NCBI GenBank assembly: GCA_030762935.1
Contig: CM060900.1
Coordinates: 286,458,784 to 286,522,783 of the forward strand
Reading direction: 5' to 3'
Length of the DNA stretch: 64,000 nucleotides
DNA from: Hymenopus coronatus
Taxonomy: Eukaryota; Arthropoda; Insecta; Mantodea; Hymenopodidae
The notes under the pieces were generated by a model. The model was given only the letters and a program-made list of their open reading frames with translations, made no database searches and was not told where the DNA came from. Position numbers and translations under genes: made by a program. Positions 45,655 through 55,333 of this stretch are shown in pieces. Positions within the stretch are counted from its first letter, which is position 1, and each line of letters opens with the position of its first letter.

Positions 45655-46380
45655 CTCTGAGCGCTCCATTTGTTGCAATAATGGTGAATGAGATAACTAA
45701 TATTCACAGAAAATTACAGCCATTAACTATCATTAGGTATGCAATTATGAGGGAGAAATGCAACTGCTTGTTTAGATTTGTGTATTTATATATTTAATTT
45801 TTGAGGATCAAATTGCATTAGCGGTAGCCAATCCCATTATATACTGTATAAATCAGTATGATTTTGGTGGGAAAATTGTAGCTTAAACATACAATGATAT
45901 GGCAGTCATATTGAATGAAATTAATGGTTTATAGTTTCAAGTCAGAGACATGTTTTTGGATATGCTATTCAGTCATTCCATAGCTTGTAAACTTAAATTT
46001 GTTCTTTCCAATCTGTATCCTGGATTAAAGGGTGTAATATATTTTTCAAAACTTTTGATGGTTTCTCATCATGTTTTCTTAAAACCATCAAAGAGGACTC
46101 ATTCTTTAGACCAAGAAGTAAAATATAGGTTTACAAAAGTTGCTCCAATCAGATGGAACTGTAACAGTCACCTTGTATCAACTGAGTCAAAACCCTCTGA
46201 ACCGGCTGCTCAGTGTTTTTACATTGGGTGTGTGGATACATGATTCTTACATGGTATTTACTCATCATTTGGAAAATTCCCTCCAAAAATTGCTTAGGCG
46301 TCTTTTGCAACAGGTAGGAATTTCTTATGGCTCTGTGCAAAGAGGTACTATATAGCTGAAGTTACAACCATATAAAATAA
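44840..46380 (+). pseudogene. Third hAT transposase relic (ZMYM1-like)
   Basis: The reading is fragmentary. VKESRKILKCVIDLVCHLEK (45370-45430) and RDLALHGHNKGDVLL match the N-terminal middle of hAT ZMYM1-like proteins (L--LA-RGH-E). AHLKGSTVITDLSNRIQND follows (about 45530-45585). Then, after an A-run of about 31 bases at 45619-45649, APFVAIMVNEITN (45665-45700) stands where ADETTDISN is usual. Later, VFLKPSKRTHSLDQEVKYRF and TKVAPIRWNCNSHLVS (46075-46180) mark the central region (usually SSKR---L-------P-TRW--R). The C-terminal dimerisation part is not seen. No terminal repeats or duplication found. Confidence 0.75.
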
Positions 46381-46840
46381 CTGTGGCACATTCTCTTTAA
46401 GCAGGTGAGCCTGCAATTTGGTGCACATTTTGTGAGCAGACTCTCAATTTGGATTTGCATATAAACAAACTACAGATGACACTTTTGGTATTAGAACCCA
46501 TGGTTAATTTATCTGCAGGCTCTGAGGTTTGGACACACATATGCTAGAATTTCTTCAATTATTGTATTTTCAGCTTGTAACTAGAGTGACTTTTTCATGT
46601 TATGGCCACCAAGAATAACTCCAAAGCAAAATATGGATCTAATATCCTATGCTTGGGAATGAGAACAAGAAAGTTAAATCTTGGCCAAGGTTTCTTTCCC
46701 ATACCCAGGGCTCATGAAAGCTTCCCATCAATTCTGAGTGCTCCCATTAAAACGTATGTTTTATAACTTTTTTGTTCTGTTTCTAGTTACATTAGGTATG
46801 TTGTTATAGAAAACTTTATTTTTTGTTTTTGTGTTTATAG
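46381..46840. other. Intron end before MTTP exon c
   Basis: This is AT-rich intron without genes. The end tttttgtttttgtgtttatag at 46840 is a clear pyrimidine-rich acceptor. Confidence 0.65.
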
Positions 46841-46995
46841 ATAATTGCACTTCTGCAAGATCATCTACAATACTTGCCACTCCAGAACGGATTCACTGCT
46901 GAGTTGGGGTTATTTGGTGGTGCTTCATTTGACTTATCAGGACAGATTCAGCTCAGTCTTTGGAATAGGAATGCACATTCACTTGTGGAAAAGAA
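46841..46995 (+). CDS. MTTP: MTTP internal exon (exon c)
   Basis: This exon encodes IIALLQDHLQYLPLQNGFTA and ELGLFGGASFDLSGQIQLSL, then WNRNAHSLVEK plus two bases. It starts in phase 0 after a strong acceptor and ends in phase 2 at the donor AA|GTAAGG. In human MTTP the matching segment is, as I recall it, [20 protein letters not shown] and onward, with G--IDISG---FSLWYR. These residues form part of the lipid-binding beta sheets. The exon is intact, and its donor and acceptor are both near consensus. Confidence 0.93.
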
Positions 46996-47082
46996 GTAAG
47001 GTTAAGATATAGCAGTATAAAGTAGTGCAAATCTCGTAATTTCTGTATTTTTTACATTTTCTAATAAAACAAGATGAAATAA

Positions 47083-47137
47083 TGGTGGTGGTGGCAATGG
47101 CAGTGGTGGTGGCAATGGCAGTGGTGGTGGCGGTGGC
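47083..47137 (+). repeat. GGTGGC-type minisatellite
   Basis: Two full and one partial copy of GGTGGTGGCAATGGCAGT, then GGTGGTGGCGGTGG. The purine-rich + strand lies about 90 bases downstream of exon c. Confidence 0.8.
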
Positions 47138-47417
47138 TGGTTTTCAGAGAGCGTTATGATAGATATATATTATTTTCCCTGGGCAAAGTGTTGACTAGAG
47201 CTGCAAATCACAATTCTTGAGTACAGGTCAAGTCTCAGTCTGCCTCTGATATTTGCCAAATTTTAATCTGAGTGCTGTATTTGATGCCATTTATTTCTTC
47301 TTCTAATACAAATAATGCTTCACATGAAGCTCATTTCTGAAGAAAGGACTTGTGCTTTAACTCTGTTAGAGGTAAATACTTTTTTAATTACTGTAGCCCC
47401 AATCTGAACATTTAAAG

Positions 47418-47640
47418 ACAAGCTGAGCTAAAAAACTGCAGCACCTTTGTCATGTGGACCAGACCAAGATGAAAAATGGTCACGGGTGGTAAAAGAAAGA
47501 CTACAACAAGGACTAGTAACTTTCTAAAATGTGAAGTGATGGCTAATCCAAGGATTACAGTAACAGCATTAGAGAAGAACCATTTTTCCTCTTGGTCTGG
47601 TACCTGCAGGTTATAAATAGCTACATAGCTTATTGGCTAC
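47418..47640. repeat. Foldback repeat, possible MITE
   Basis: ACCAGACCAAGATGAAAAA (about 47458) is repeated in reverse complement near 47580-47603 (ATTTTTCCTCTTGGTCTGGT) with one mismatch. The similarity seems to extend outward to CTGCAG and AGCT-rich sequence on both sides, with small gaps. The spacer of about 100 bases has no coding content. No target duplication was settled. Confidence 0.5.
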
Positions 47641-50001
47641 ACTAATTACATATGTATCTACCTCTAACATAGTTAAAGCACAAGATTCTCCTAAGAAATG
47701 AGCTTCTTGCATCCCATTATTTGTATTGGAAACAGAAATGCACAGCTTCAAAAACAGCACTCAGATTAAAACTCTGATAAACTTCAAACAAATCTCTCTG
47801 TACAAATACCAGAGGCAGACTAAGACCTGACCTATTAATGGCAGTAATCAATTACTACTCACTCAAGAATATTATGACTTGCAGCTTCACCCACCACTTT
47901 GGTTGCTTGTGGGGGGGAAAAGATCAAACCGAGTGCATTATTTATATAAAGAATTGTTTTGTATTAAAAAGGTATTGATTTCAATTGCAGCAACTGTAAC
48001 TCTTATGGCTTTTGGTTACAGTTCTAACATTAAAAAACTTGAACTATTTTCTAGTCAACCAACAACATAACGAAACTAATTCTACAAATGGGGAGATCCT
48101 GCAAGAGTATAAGTGAAAATGAAAACTTTAATTTCTAATTTCTGTTCTGATTTATTAACAGGTTATCATTAATAACAGTTTTTTTTTGTTTTTTTGTTTT
48201 TTGTATTATTATTAATGGCTTCAATATATAGTATTCAGTGGCAATTGAACCATGAATATGCTGTTAGTGTCTTAATTACTTACCAAAATAATTTTTAATA
48301 ATGCAACAACCACCACTACTGCTGTTTCCCCCCCCCCCAAATAGATTATCTAATTTTCAGGCTCCGCAAATTTTATAAGTCTGTTACCTGGCAGCATTTC
48401 AATATAGGTACTGGTGTATCTTAATTTTCTCTCACATGTGAACAAAATCCACCTCATCCAATTTTTTTTTGGTAGTGGTTATTGCCACTAAAGAACTTGA
48501 GGAAAGCAGTATAAAGCATTTTTGACTTCACATCCAAAATCAACAGATCCATTTGTTTTCTCTGTAAATATCCATATTGAATTTTCTAACACAGAGTATT
48601 TTAGGTACAGATAAGGATTCGACTTTCAGCTTATCTTCTTATGATAATATAGAAAATGAGTTGTTTAGTGAAGAACTGAAATAATTTATGTTACTTAACT
48701 AAATAAAAACAACATACTGCAGATATGAACACTCATTCTCAAAACTTTTTATTGCTCCTGGTTCATTTATCTTTCAATTATTTCCTGGAGTGTTGGCAGT
48801 TCTTGCAGAAAACAATGACAAATTTCTTTTTTTAAGTATGAAAAATGGAAAATTAATGAACAATATGATATAGGTGCCAAAACACAATTTTCCACTAACC
48901 TTTACACTGCAAAGTATTAATTTGTACCATATTCTATTAGTAGATTACTTTGCATTATAGCATACTTTGTTTTATAGATGTACAATAATACTGGTGCTAA
49001 TGATTAGCATGTGTTGCTAATGATACTGTGCCAGGTAATTATGCGCATGAATAATTACAGGCTCTTCAGACTCTAGGCTCACCAGTTCCCACTAGTGTCT
49101 AGACTGAAAATCTGGAATGCTATGAATCTGGCCTGTGAAGAAGTAGCACAGATTCATAGAATGGTAGCATATTGGTGCACACTTGCAATTTGCAGTTGCT
49201 TCCTTCAACTTCTATTCTTCCGAACTATCAGGCAAACTATTTCAGTTTGAGTTGAATAATGGGCACGCCTACCTTCTTGATATAATCATTCACAATTGTA
49301 AATAATCATACATATTTCTTCGCTTATTAAAGTAGTGCAATGGCAAGGAGAATTATACCCATATCTGTGCTTGATAGTATTACATTGTTTCCAATATGTT
49401 ATCAAATTAAAGTTGCTACAGCTATCATATGAGAATGATAAGAGTCAACAAACAACATAAAATAACAGATAGGTACATACTTAACTTTTGAGCAGCAGAA
49501 GACCATTCTGGATTTTCTCCAAGTTTTTTTAATTAACTGCAGTGAACCTGTTAGAAAATCTAAAATACAGAGATACTGAAGGAAATTAGCTACATTAGCT
49601 GAACTGTAGGAAGAAGTCAATAGCATTTAGTCCTTGTAGACACTATAGCAGTCACTGTTGCTCAATAAGGTAATTTGCCAAAATCAAAAGAGTCTGGATG
49701 CTAATTAAGACTTGGAGCATCCTATGTGTATATAAAAGTAAAAAATTACTGAAAGCCTACCTCTGAATACCCTCATAAAGCATTAAACCTGATATTTTTG
49801 CGGTGATGATAGCAGCAACCTTACTTCACCAATACTTGTCAAGAATGAAAAACATGATAATTGGATTCTTGTCCCCAATGTGCTTTCATTCTATTAGTAT
49901 TATGGTGCATGTAATACATAGCATTCTTATCTTAGTTCCACAATTTTTCAGTGTTTAAATGTGATTATTTCTACCAATTTTAGTAATTATATCTTTTACA
50001 G

Positions 50002-50169
50002 TGCAGGTATATATGTACAAGGTAATATGAAAATATATTCCTCCTTCGTACGAAGCCAAGTGGAGTTCAACTTGGCAACAGAAGCTCGGCTAAATTTGGT
50101 ATCTGATATAGACTTCTACAACAATGTGGCACTGTGCCTTCAGCTGAGATCTCCAAATTCAACAATAAA
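50002..50169 (+). CDS. MTTP: MTTP internal exon (exon d)
   Basis: Joined with exon c this reads VEKN-AGIYVQGNMKIYSSFV, then RSQVEFNLATEARLNLVSDI and DFYNNVALCLQLRSPNSTIK. One base completes the split Asn codon, and two bases of the last codon (AA) pass to the next exon (phase 2). The segment corresponds to the final beta strands of MTTP, where vertebrates have DSSFV-A-LE-STETEAGLEF. The donor is AA|GTGAGT. By family length, roughly 50-70 residues of C-terminus should follow, but I cannot find that exon before 64000. Confidence 0.93.
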
Positions 50170-50236
50170 GTGAGTAAAGTAAACTCTACTAGCAATTAAT
50201 ATTCAGTAACAAAATAAATATGTACACAAGTAATTC

Positions 50237-50237
<1 letters not shown>

Positions 50238-50320
<83 letters not shown>

Positions 50321-50395
50321 GTAATAATAATAGTAATAATAATAGTAATAATAATAATAGTAATAATAATAATAATAATAATAATGATGATGATG

Positions 50396-50432
<37 letters not shown>

Positions 50433-50468
50433 GAATAATAATAACAATAATAATAATATAAGAATAAA

Positions 50469-50521
<53 letters not shown>

Positions 50522-50765
50522 CATCATCATCATTGTTATCATTATTATCATCATTATTGTTATTATTGTTGTTCTTATTGGTGGCGGTGGTGGTGGTGAT
50601 GGTGGCGGTGGCAGTGGTGGTGGTGATGGTGACAGTGGTGGCGGCAGTGGTTGTGGTGGTGGTGATGGTCATGGTCATGGTGGCGGCGGTGGCAGTGGCA
50701 GCAGTATATTATTATTCTTACTCTTTCATTACTCTTATTCTTACATTATTCTTATTCTTATAGGT
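50238..50765. repeat. AAT/ATT microsatellite plus GGT-rich tract
   Basis: About 230 bp of (AAT)n with GAT and AAC variants (50238-50460) is followed by (ATT)n (about 50467-50545), the reverse complement. This makes a long imperfect palindrome. From about 50577 to 50705 a GGTGGC/GGTGAT tract follows, and then a CTT/ATT-rich tract. It begins only 70 bases after the exon d donor. The long open frames across it are repeat artefacts. Confidence 0.95.
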
Positions 50766-50769
50766 GATG

Positions 50770-53563
50770 GTGGTGGTGGAAATATTTAATGTTGAGGAAT
50801 AATTTCATTGAAGCAATTTGCATTTCAAAATTAATGTTGTTTTAAAATGTCTCTAATACTGTACATAAGAATTGGAACTGATAAAAGGGAAACACATAGA
50901 TCTTAATAGACAAGAAGTAATTATTGGCTCAGGCCAGGGTCAGCTGTAAGAGTTCTTCAGAATTGAATGTAGTAAGAAGGAACAGATAGATGAAACTTAC
51001 TAAAAATTAACCAGTCACTGTATGTAGGTGATTGCATCAGTATTAAGAGGGAATGTCCAAATCAGAAGGCAGAATGTAATTGACATAAAAGCGTTCTGTG
51101 TCAACTTACCCTAGTTCATTGATTCATTACTGTGCATTGAGCAGTCAGCATTTAGTGTTCAGTCCATACATCTCCTATATTCAGCCTACTTGATTTGTGG
51201 CAATGTAAACCAGCGTATATATTCCTGGATCATCTAGCAAGTGATGTTGTTTAAAAATAATGTCCCTAAAAGCAAATGTTCGTTCATGTAATTTGGTGAG
51301 AACTTGTCTTTACTTAATGTAATTTAATGCTTCATTTCACTGGGCCTTGGTAAATAAATAAAAACTGTAACATTAAAAAGCAAGTCAAATCTCATTATAT
51401 AAAAATTTGTATTACCCACAGATAACTTAGCTTAAGACAAACGACAACACCAGTTGAATACAAAACTATTGCTCACTGTTACATCTTAAAGAACTTTCTT
51501 CCATAACTAAATATATTTTATATACCTAAAAGCTATGGATTTTATAGTTGTAATATGTAGGTGGAACTGCCTTTAAGCCCAATACCTTGCCACATTTTAG
51601 CTGTTTCTGTTTTTATGTAACTGTATGTTCTCCCATTATGTAATTTCAAGACTTTAAAACTACTTTTTCCAAACTTGTCCATTGTAGTGACATATTGTTT
51701 TTAAACAAAATATATAAAAATAAAGTGGCAAAATAGTAGTATTTTCTGAAAATTTGAGCGACTACTTGACTTGGTGTGCTATACTTCCAGCAATTCTCAT
51801 CCCTATAAGCTATATCACATTTATGTGCTGGGTATTCTTGAGCTTCGAAAACATCTATAATCCTACATGTCTCTTGTTTCACTGTAAAATAGTCAGATGC
51901 TCCTTTGGTGTTCTAATGGTAGCAAAAAATCTTGACTGGCAGAAAACTGCACTGAATGTGGTCACATAGCTAACATCAAAGATACCACTTTAATAGTTTA
52001 GTGCTTTGCTATGGGGACAAGAGAGCAAAAGAGACTCCAGCAATTTCCAGAGAAAATAACTAAATAATGACTGGACTTCAAATTATGTAGTTCCACCTGA
52101 AGCATCATCAGAAGAAATCTGCTAAGAAACCCACAGAAATCTGTGAGTTTTCTATGAGGACCATGCCTAGGATAGACTAAGCTGCATTGAAGCTTAGTGC
52201 AATGTTTTAAAAGGGGTCTATGCTTAACTACATCGCAATGTAGTTTTATATGAAGATCCATAATGTAGTCCAGCCAATCACATTTCATCTCTTGGTTGGT
52301 ACTGCCCCTAAGGACCATCTGCACATGTAAATAGATGTGGAATTCATCCCTTATGGTTCAGTTTCCCTGAAGTCAAAGATGACAAAAATCTTTGAAATGT
52401 TGGAATTGGAATCCTTCATCATCTGGCTCGAAGCCTGAGAAAATTTCAGCTTAACATTTGCCAGTAATGCCTCAGTTCATATTTTGATTAGGGTCATTGC
52501 CTTCATCAGCTATTTCTCAGTTTTTGAAATTGAGTAAATCTTTGCTATAAGTATTCTTATGCACTACTGGTGGAAACTAAATGAATTTGAAGATTGTCTT
52601 CCAAGGTATAAATCATCCATGAGGTTGCCTTTTCTTGATGTTGGTCTTCCTTCAAACACTAAGATTCATAATAGTATTTTATTCCCAATAAGTTCATGTT
52701 TCTGCTCCAGAAGTGTGTGAGTACAAGTATGATTTTTCCATTTCATTTGTGGCAATCCACCAAAAATATCTTTTAAGGGGAGTTTAAAGATTATTTCTTT
52801 GTCTTTCCTAAAGTATAATTCATCACAATACAAGTAATTGACCCTATTGATGTTGGGTGCTTCTTCTAAAGGAAAACTATTCAATTTGATGAGCTTTATC
52901 ATATTTTAAGATTGTATTTTGTTTTTTAAACAGAGCTAAAGAGATCATGTAATCTTTAAATATAATCTGAAACTTTTTGAAGCCCATAGGTGGTAAGAGA
53001 ATTGTTTGAAAACTGTCTTCTATTTGTTAAGGGTGTGTGTGGTTAATTTCCTAGCGCTTTCTATTTTTTAAATTTTTTTAATTTTCTTGTAGCTAATCTT
53101 AGGTATAGGTTATATGTTTTACTTTTTCTGTCCATTAGTTGGTGTATCATACAGTTACATTTCTTTACACCTCTTTGAATCAAACCTTCCTTATGTAATT
53201 GTCCATGTACCTTGTTTTCCTGTATATGTTGAAATTGAGTATACCTCTGCAATAGCATAGCCAGAAAAATATTTAGTGGGAGTATTGTGTATAGGGATCC
53301 ATTTTTAAACATGTATAAAATCAAATGATACATAATAATTAATCCTGCATTGAAGTATTTGAAACAGGAATTGATTTTATATTCATAGATTAAGTGCAGC
53401 AACTGGATTTAAAATTACATTTTGCTATTACATCTTACATTTCTTTAACAAGGGGGGATTACAGGGATTGCCTCTGTAGCACTGTTTCTGATGATCTGAG
53501 GTACAGAAAATGTGTCATGTTTTCTTTTCATTTATTGATGATTAAGTTTATGGATAGTGTTTA
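50770..53563. other. Unassigned sequence with unrecognised minus-strand coding relic
   Basis: No gene is assigned. The minus strand shows longer open stretches than chance suggests, in three pieces. 53402-53061 contains LQRYTQFQHIQENKVHGQLH and KSKTYNLYLRLATRKLKK. 52902-52666 contains NRVNYLYCDELYFRKDKEII and KLPLKDIFGGLPQMKWKNH. 52324-51998 contains CDWLDYIMDLHIKLHCDVVK and LVYPRHGPHRKLTDFCGFLS. I do not recognise this protein. Their order suggests one decayed gene read right to left, perhaps a mobile element; that is inference. I looked for the last MTTP exon here and did not find it. Confidence 0.35.
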
Positions 53564-53566
53564 TAA

Positions 53567-54066
53567 AGGCTGATTCACAACAATGTTAATGGTAACCAGA
53601 ACGAGAATGACAAACTTGAAATACATGTATTTCAATGGGAGTATTCACAAATGATGGGAAGCCTTCCCAGGTCCCGGGATGGCCAAGTTTTAAGTTTCTC
53701 ATTCCCATTACCAAGCCTGGCATATTAGATGCATTTTGTGAATATTTGAGTCTTCAGTATAGAGATTATTTTAAGTGGCCATGATATGAATCAGCTGCTG
53801 GAGATCATCTTAGTCACAATTCTTTCAAATTAATAACATTGGCTATCCCACATTTTATTGGCTACATTGGAGACGGATAAAAAATATCATTGGTCAATTA
53901 AATATAAGTGAAATTGTAATGCGCAAAATTTACCAGGAAAAGAAGAAGAATAAACTCATTCTTGTTCTTGTTACTAGACTGTTGTGAACTAAAATCTTGC
54001 CCTGCATGGTTTCCCATTCTCAGTTTTTCTTCTAGTTACCATTTTCAGATTATTGTGAACCAGCCT
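53567..54066. mobile_element. 500-bp MITE with TAA duplication (Harbinger-type)
   Basis: The element is exactly 500 bp between TAA (53564-53566) and TAA (54067-54069). Inverted ends: left AGGCTGATTCACAACAAT and, inward from the right, AGGCTGGTTCACAATAAT, then ATGGTAAC-AGAA on both sides. The interior is non-coding. A 3-bp TAA target and a small size fit MITEs of the PIF/Harbinger group. Its ends differ from those of the larger Harbinger at 54956, so it is not a deletion product of that one. Confidence 0.85.
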
Positions 54067-54539
54067 TAAATCTAGGAGTTCAAATCCATCAGCTATATGT
54101 GTCTTGACTAATGAAGTAAAGATTTCATCCACATATCTAATGTAAAATCTGAACAAGTAGGTGAATGACTTAGTTTAATCTTATTATTAAATAATAAATA
54201 ATAAGATCTTTATTATCCTTGGCAAGAAGCATATAGCTATTGCACTTAACCCAGATAATCCTGATTTTTTTTTTGTATTAAATTTGTATAACCTATTTGG
54301 ATTGTCATTAACTAATTTACTTTGGTTTAAGTCACTATCACTACTAGTTTTTAAATGGTTTACTATCCTTTCAGAAGGATGTTAGGATACTGTGACATCA
54401 GTACTTCAATTTTATCATTAGAATAACGTGACATCAGTACTACAATGTTATCTGTAGAAACAAAAGGCAAAGAATATTTATTGCAAAATACAGCATTTGC
54501 ATTTTAACTATTTAATAGAAATGTTGAATGCAACTTAAG

Positions 54540-54952
54540 CTTTACTACTTTTGATCATTGTCTATACAGTATGGTAGCTGATAAAGCAGTAGAGGCACTT
54601 CACATTTTTTGCACTTTGTGGTTGCTTTCTTGCCACACTTCCTACAACTCAGCTGTTTCTTCTTGGATGTTCTTGATCAACATAGATTTGCTACATAATG
54701 CTTGAAACCATCATATCTAGAATTTGCTTTTGAGGATGCAGAAGAAGTTGATCGGTATATCAACAACGTCATATCCATTTTGAGTTGCATGAGCCAGCTC
54801 CTATGTACAGTTCTATCCAAACTAAATAGTCACTGCTGGCTCCACCACACCAGAATTTATAGCTGAATCTTATCAGTTTTTGTGAAAAAATTGAGAATTA
54901 TTTAGAATTACAATAATAGGCAAGAAAAAAACAGCACACAAAAGCATTACAA
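54540..54952 (-). pseudogene. piggyBac transposase, C-terminal part
   Basis: Read from about 54890, KLIRFSYKFWCG and SDYLVWIELYIGAG match the post-IDE segment of piggyBac (KP-R-G-K-W). The path then jumps to a C-terminal region, with SRYDGFKHYVANL-like text and the zinc-like tail LSCRKCGKKATTKCKKCEVP (about 54650-54600). The second and third catalytic Asp regions are missing between them, so an internal deletion precedes or accompanies the decay. Confidence 0.75.
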
Positions 54953-55333
54953 TGATGCTGGGATTACGATGAACTTAGCATAACCTTACTTAACTTAACG
55001 TGGCATAACTTGAAAGTCTAACACACTGTATTAAATGGAGCTATTTAGAGTTCACTTAATGTAACTAAACTTAACGTGGCGTGACTAAAGGGTTTGGTAA
55101 TGACAAACTTTTTCCTACACGTTACCTCAAGTTTGGATGTCACATGACTAATTTGAACCAATCAGCGAAAAGTAGTGCCATGGGGTAATAAATTGGGCTT
55201 CTCCAAGTACTATTTTCATCAATACTCTTACTTCCGTTTCCTTTTGTAATGCGGGAAACAGCAGTTTCAGAGGAAGAGCGTCAGAATATCTCTTGGTTAT
55301 AGGTTATACAACGTTACTAGATTCAAAGCAATA

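Larger units (their letters stand above)
46996..50001. other. MTTP intron c-d, mostly unassigned
   Basis: This 3.0 kb intron holds no recognised gene. It contains an 18-bp-unit GGTGGTGGCAATGGCAGT repeat (47083-47137), a foldback sequence (47418-47640), a C-run near 48331-48340 and general AT-rich sequence. It ends in tatcttttacag at 50001. Confidence 0.6.

Noticed and set aside
50238..50545. CRISPR array
   Set aside because: The units are 3-bp microsatellite repeats without spacers, in a eukaryotic genome.
50189..50763. Long open frames of poly-Ile, poly-Tyr, poly-Asn and poly-Leu
   Set aside because: They are translations of the AAT/ATT microsatellite and GGT tract in different frames.
54956..54990. 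MITE at 53567 as a deletion derivative of the Harbinger
   Set aside because: The ends differ (AGGCTG-TTCACAA against TGCTGGGATTAC), so they need different transposases.
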